64,000 nt of DNA from Flectobacillus longus (lineage in GTDB: Bacteria; Bacteroidota; Bacteroidia; Cytophagales; Spirosomataceae), in NCBI RefSeq assembly GCF_030056705.1, contig NZ_JASHIC010000013.1, positions 144,117-208,116 on the forward strand, in the 5' to 3' direction. The notes beneath the pieces are model-generated. The model worked only from the letters and a program-made list of their open reading frames with translations. It made no database searches and was not told where the DNA came from. The position numbers were made by a program, and so were the translations under genes. Shown here one piece after another: positions 63,123-64,000 of the stretch (position 1 is its first letter; each line of letters opens with the position of its first letter).

Positions 63123-63632
63123 ATGAAAAAGCTAACTTTAATCTTCGCAACAACCATTCTTGGCTTGGCTTCTTGCCAACAAAAAACAGATGATAAAGCT
63201 GCTATTGAATTAGCCAAACAAGCTGCCATTGACTCGATGAAAATGGTCGCTCAAACGCAAGAAGTAAAACAAATGGTGATTGACTCCATGCAAAAAGTAA
63301 CACCAACAGCTCAAGTTACTCAATCGACTGGCGAGGGCGTTCAAAGCACAAGTGCTGCCGTTTCTGGTGCTAATAATAGTAGTCCTGCCAAAGTTGAAAA
63401 GACTTCTAGCTCAAGTAGCTCGTCGACAAATACAGCTAGTACGCCAACAGTAACCAAGAAAAAAAGTAAAATGTCGAAAGTGGCAAAAGGCGCTTTGATT
63501 GGTGCTGGTGTAGGTGCTGTAACTGGAGCAATTGTCAATAAGCGAAATAGAGCTGCTGGTGCTGTAATTGGCGGAGCACTAGGCGCTGGCGCTGGTGCAG
63601 GTGTAGGAGCAATTTTGGATAAAAAACAGTAG
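63123..63632 (+). CDS. Glycine-zipper lipoprotein
   Basis: A 169-residue protein with a lipoprotein signal (MKKLTLIFATTILGLASC, lipobox LASC). The middle is Ser/Thr-rich low complexity, with two IDSM repeats (AAIDSMKM, MVIDSMQK) before it. The C terminus is a glycine zipper (GALIGAGVGAVTGAIVNKR, GAVIGGALGAGAGAGVGA), as in YMGG-like and OmpA-glycine-zipper proteins that insert in or span membranes. Function unknown. It ends with a hairpin of the four-copy family. Confidence 0.8.
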   Translation: MKKLTLIFATTILGLASCQQKTDDKAAIELAKQAAIDSMKMVAQTQEVKQMVIDSMQKVTPTAQVTQSTGEGVQSTSAAVSGANNSSPAKVEKTSSSSSSSTNTASTPTVTKKKSKMSKVAKGALIGAGVGAVTGAIVNKRNRAAGAVIGGALGAGAGAGVGAILDKKQ

Positions 63633-64000
63633 ATAATTTTATCTGCTTTAGGCTCTAAGCTTTACGCTGTAGGCTAAAAGTTAAAAAGTATCTCTAAAAC
63701 ATTTATGCCTGTTATATACGGTCTAAGGCATTATCAAAATCTGATAATTATTCATTAAAAAGCGGTCGGAAAATATTTTCCGACCGCTTTTTTGATGCTA
63801 CTATGATAGATTTTACTCAGCTTAAGACGCAATGAATGCGTCTTAAGCTGCTAGAATACAAATTTTAAATTAATCACTCATTTGTAGATTTACGCTTACA
63901 AAATAATATTTGGTAATGAGGGAGTTAAACCGATCACTCAATGGTAGATAGATACTGAAGTGATGTTTGGTTACTCCTTCATGACAAATGCTCATAACGG
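63633..64000. repeat. Terminal non-coding region with repeats
   Basis: Starts with a partial copy (about 63641-63712) of the 140 bp element (GCTTTAGGCTCTAAGCTTTA, TAGGCTAAAAGTT), then the hairpin below. A perfect 12-bp palindrome GCTTAAGACGCA/TGCGTCTTAAGC sits at 63820-63848, followed by TCACTCA-rich DNA. No gene is seen up to the end of the window. Confidence 0.65.
63757..63793. terminator. Hairpin terminator, member of the four-copy family
   Basis: AAAAAGCGGTCGGAAAA and TTTTCCGACCGCTTTTTT form a long stem with a short loop, 125 bases past the lipoprotein stop. Confidence 0.85.

Noticed and set aside
1..64000. tRNA, rRNA, transposase or integrase genes
   Set aside because: No T-loop-like GTTCGAATC with a matching acceptor stem, no rRNA sequence and no transposase or integrase motif were found by eye.

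Overview
The window reads as chromosomal DNA of a low-GC Bacteroidota bacterium, most likely order Cytophagales (Spirosomaceae-like; the genus cannot be fixed from sequence alone). Evidence: the BamD - RpoZ - CoaBC - DUF4835 gene order, several DUF3857/transglutaminase-like periplasmic proteins, Bacteroidota-only families (DUF4835, the omega-type RpoZ), a membrane dehydrogenase with a C-terminal CxxCH cytochrome, candidate TAnnTTTG -7 promoter elements, and little reliance on Shine-Dalgarno sites. I saw no transposase, integrase, rRNA, tRNA or CRISPR array.

Layout. 0-2.2 kb: the end of an ABC-type ATPase gene, a TOPRIM/DUF4276-like partner overlapping it, and a class V aminotransferase overlapping that. 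2.6-4.7 kb: Gfo/Idh/MocA and aldo/keto reductases. 4.7-7.6 kb: an NAD-salvage group (NUDIX, nicotinamide phosphoribosyltransferase, a degenerate NMNAT domain fused to NUDIX). 7.9-16.2 kb: GNAT, PhzF, a MarR regulator with a tandem-palindrome operator candidate, a ModF-like double ABC ATPase, AraC regulator divergent from a PhyH dioxygenase, an aldo/keto reductase, a secreted acid phosphatase-like lipoprotein and a small protein resembling the RNA polymerase alpha C-terminal domain. 16.5-25.2 kb: pheT and three DUF3857 paralogues, two of which have lost the transglutaminase Cys and His. 25.5-38.4 kb: an M48 membrane protease, a GH2 beta-galactosidase broken by a frameshifting deletion, a TPR histidine kinase, an Xaa-Pro aminopeptidase-like protein, DUF4166, AlkB, DUF4262, a lipoprotein and an alpha/beta hydrolase.

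38.4-42.8 kb is the most accessory-looking stretch: two tandem RlaP-type nucleotidyltransferases, a DinB-fold protein and a second TOPRIM/DUF4276-like + ATPase pair, all on the minus strand. 43-51 kb: a DUF1295 reductase-like membrane protein, priA, a LysE exporter, an ATP-grasp protein preceded by six tandem 51-52 bp repeats, a TANGO2/NRDE protein, a DinB-fold protein and YceI. 51.5-56.3 kb: a GH130-like enzyme and the DUF4835-CoaBC-RpoZ-BamD housekeeping run. 56.7-64 kb: an M48 lipoprotein-like protease, a TPR membrane protein, a large PVC-type dehydrogenase with HEAT repeats and CxxCH, and a glycine-zipper lipoprotein.

The intergenic DNA is unusual. Most longer gaps are built from a small vocabulary of dispersed repeats: a palindrome around AGACGCAATG..TTGCGTCT (eight copies), a CTTTGTGCCTxTGTGCCTG repeat (dispersed and in tandem), a roughly 140 bp inverted-repeat element (GCTTTAAGCTCTAGGC...), TCACTCA-rich runs, and a family of four near-identical hairpins that look like terminators. 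The genes do not explain these.
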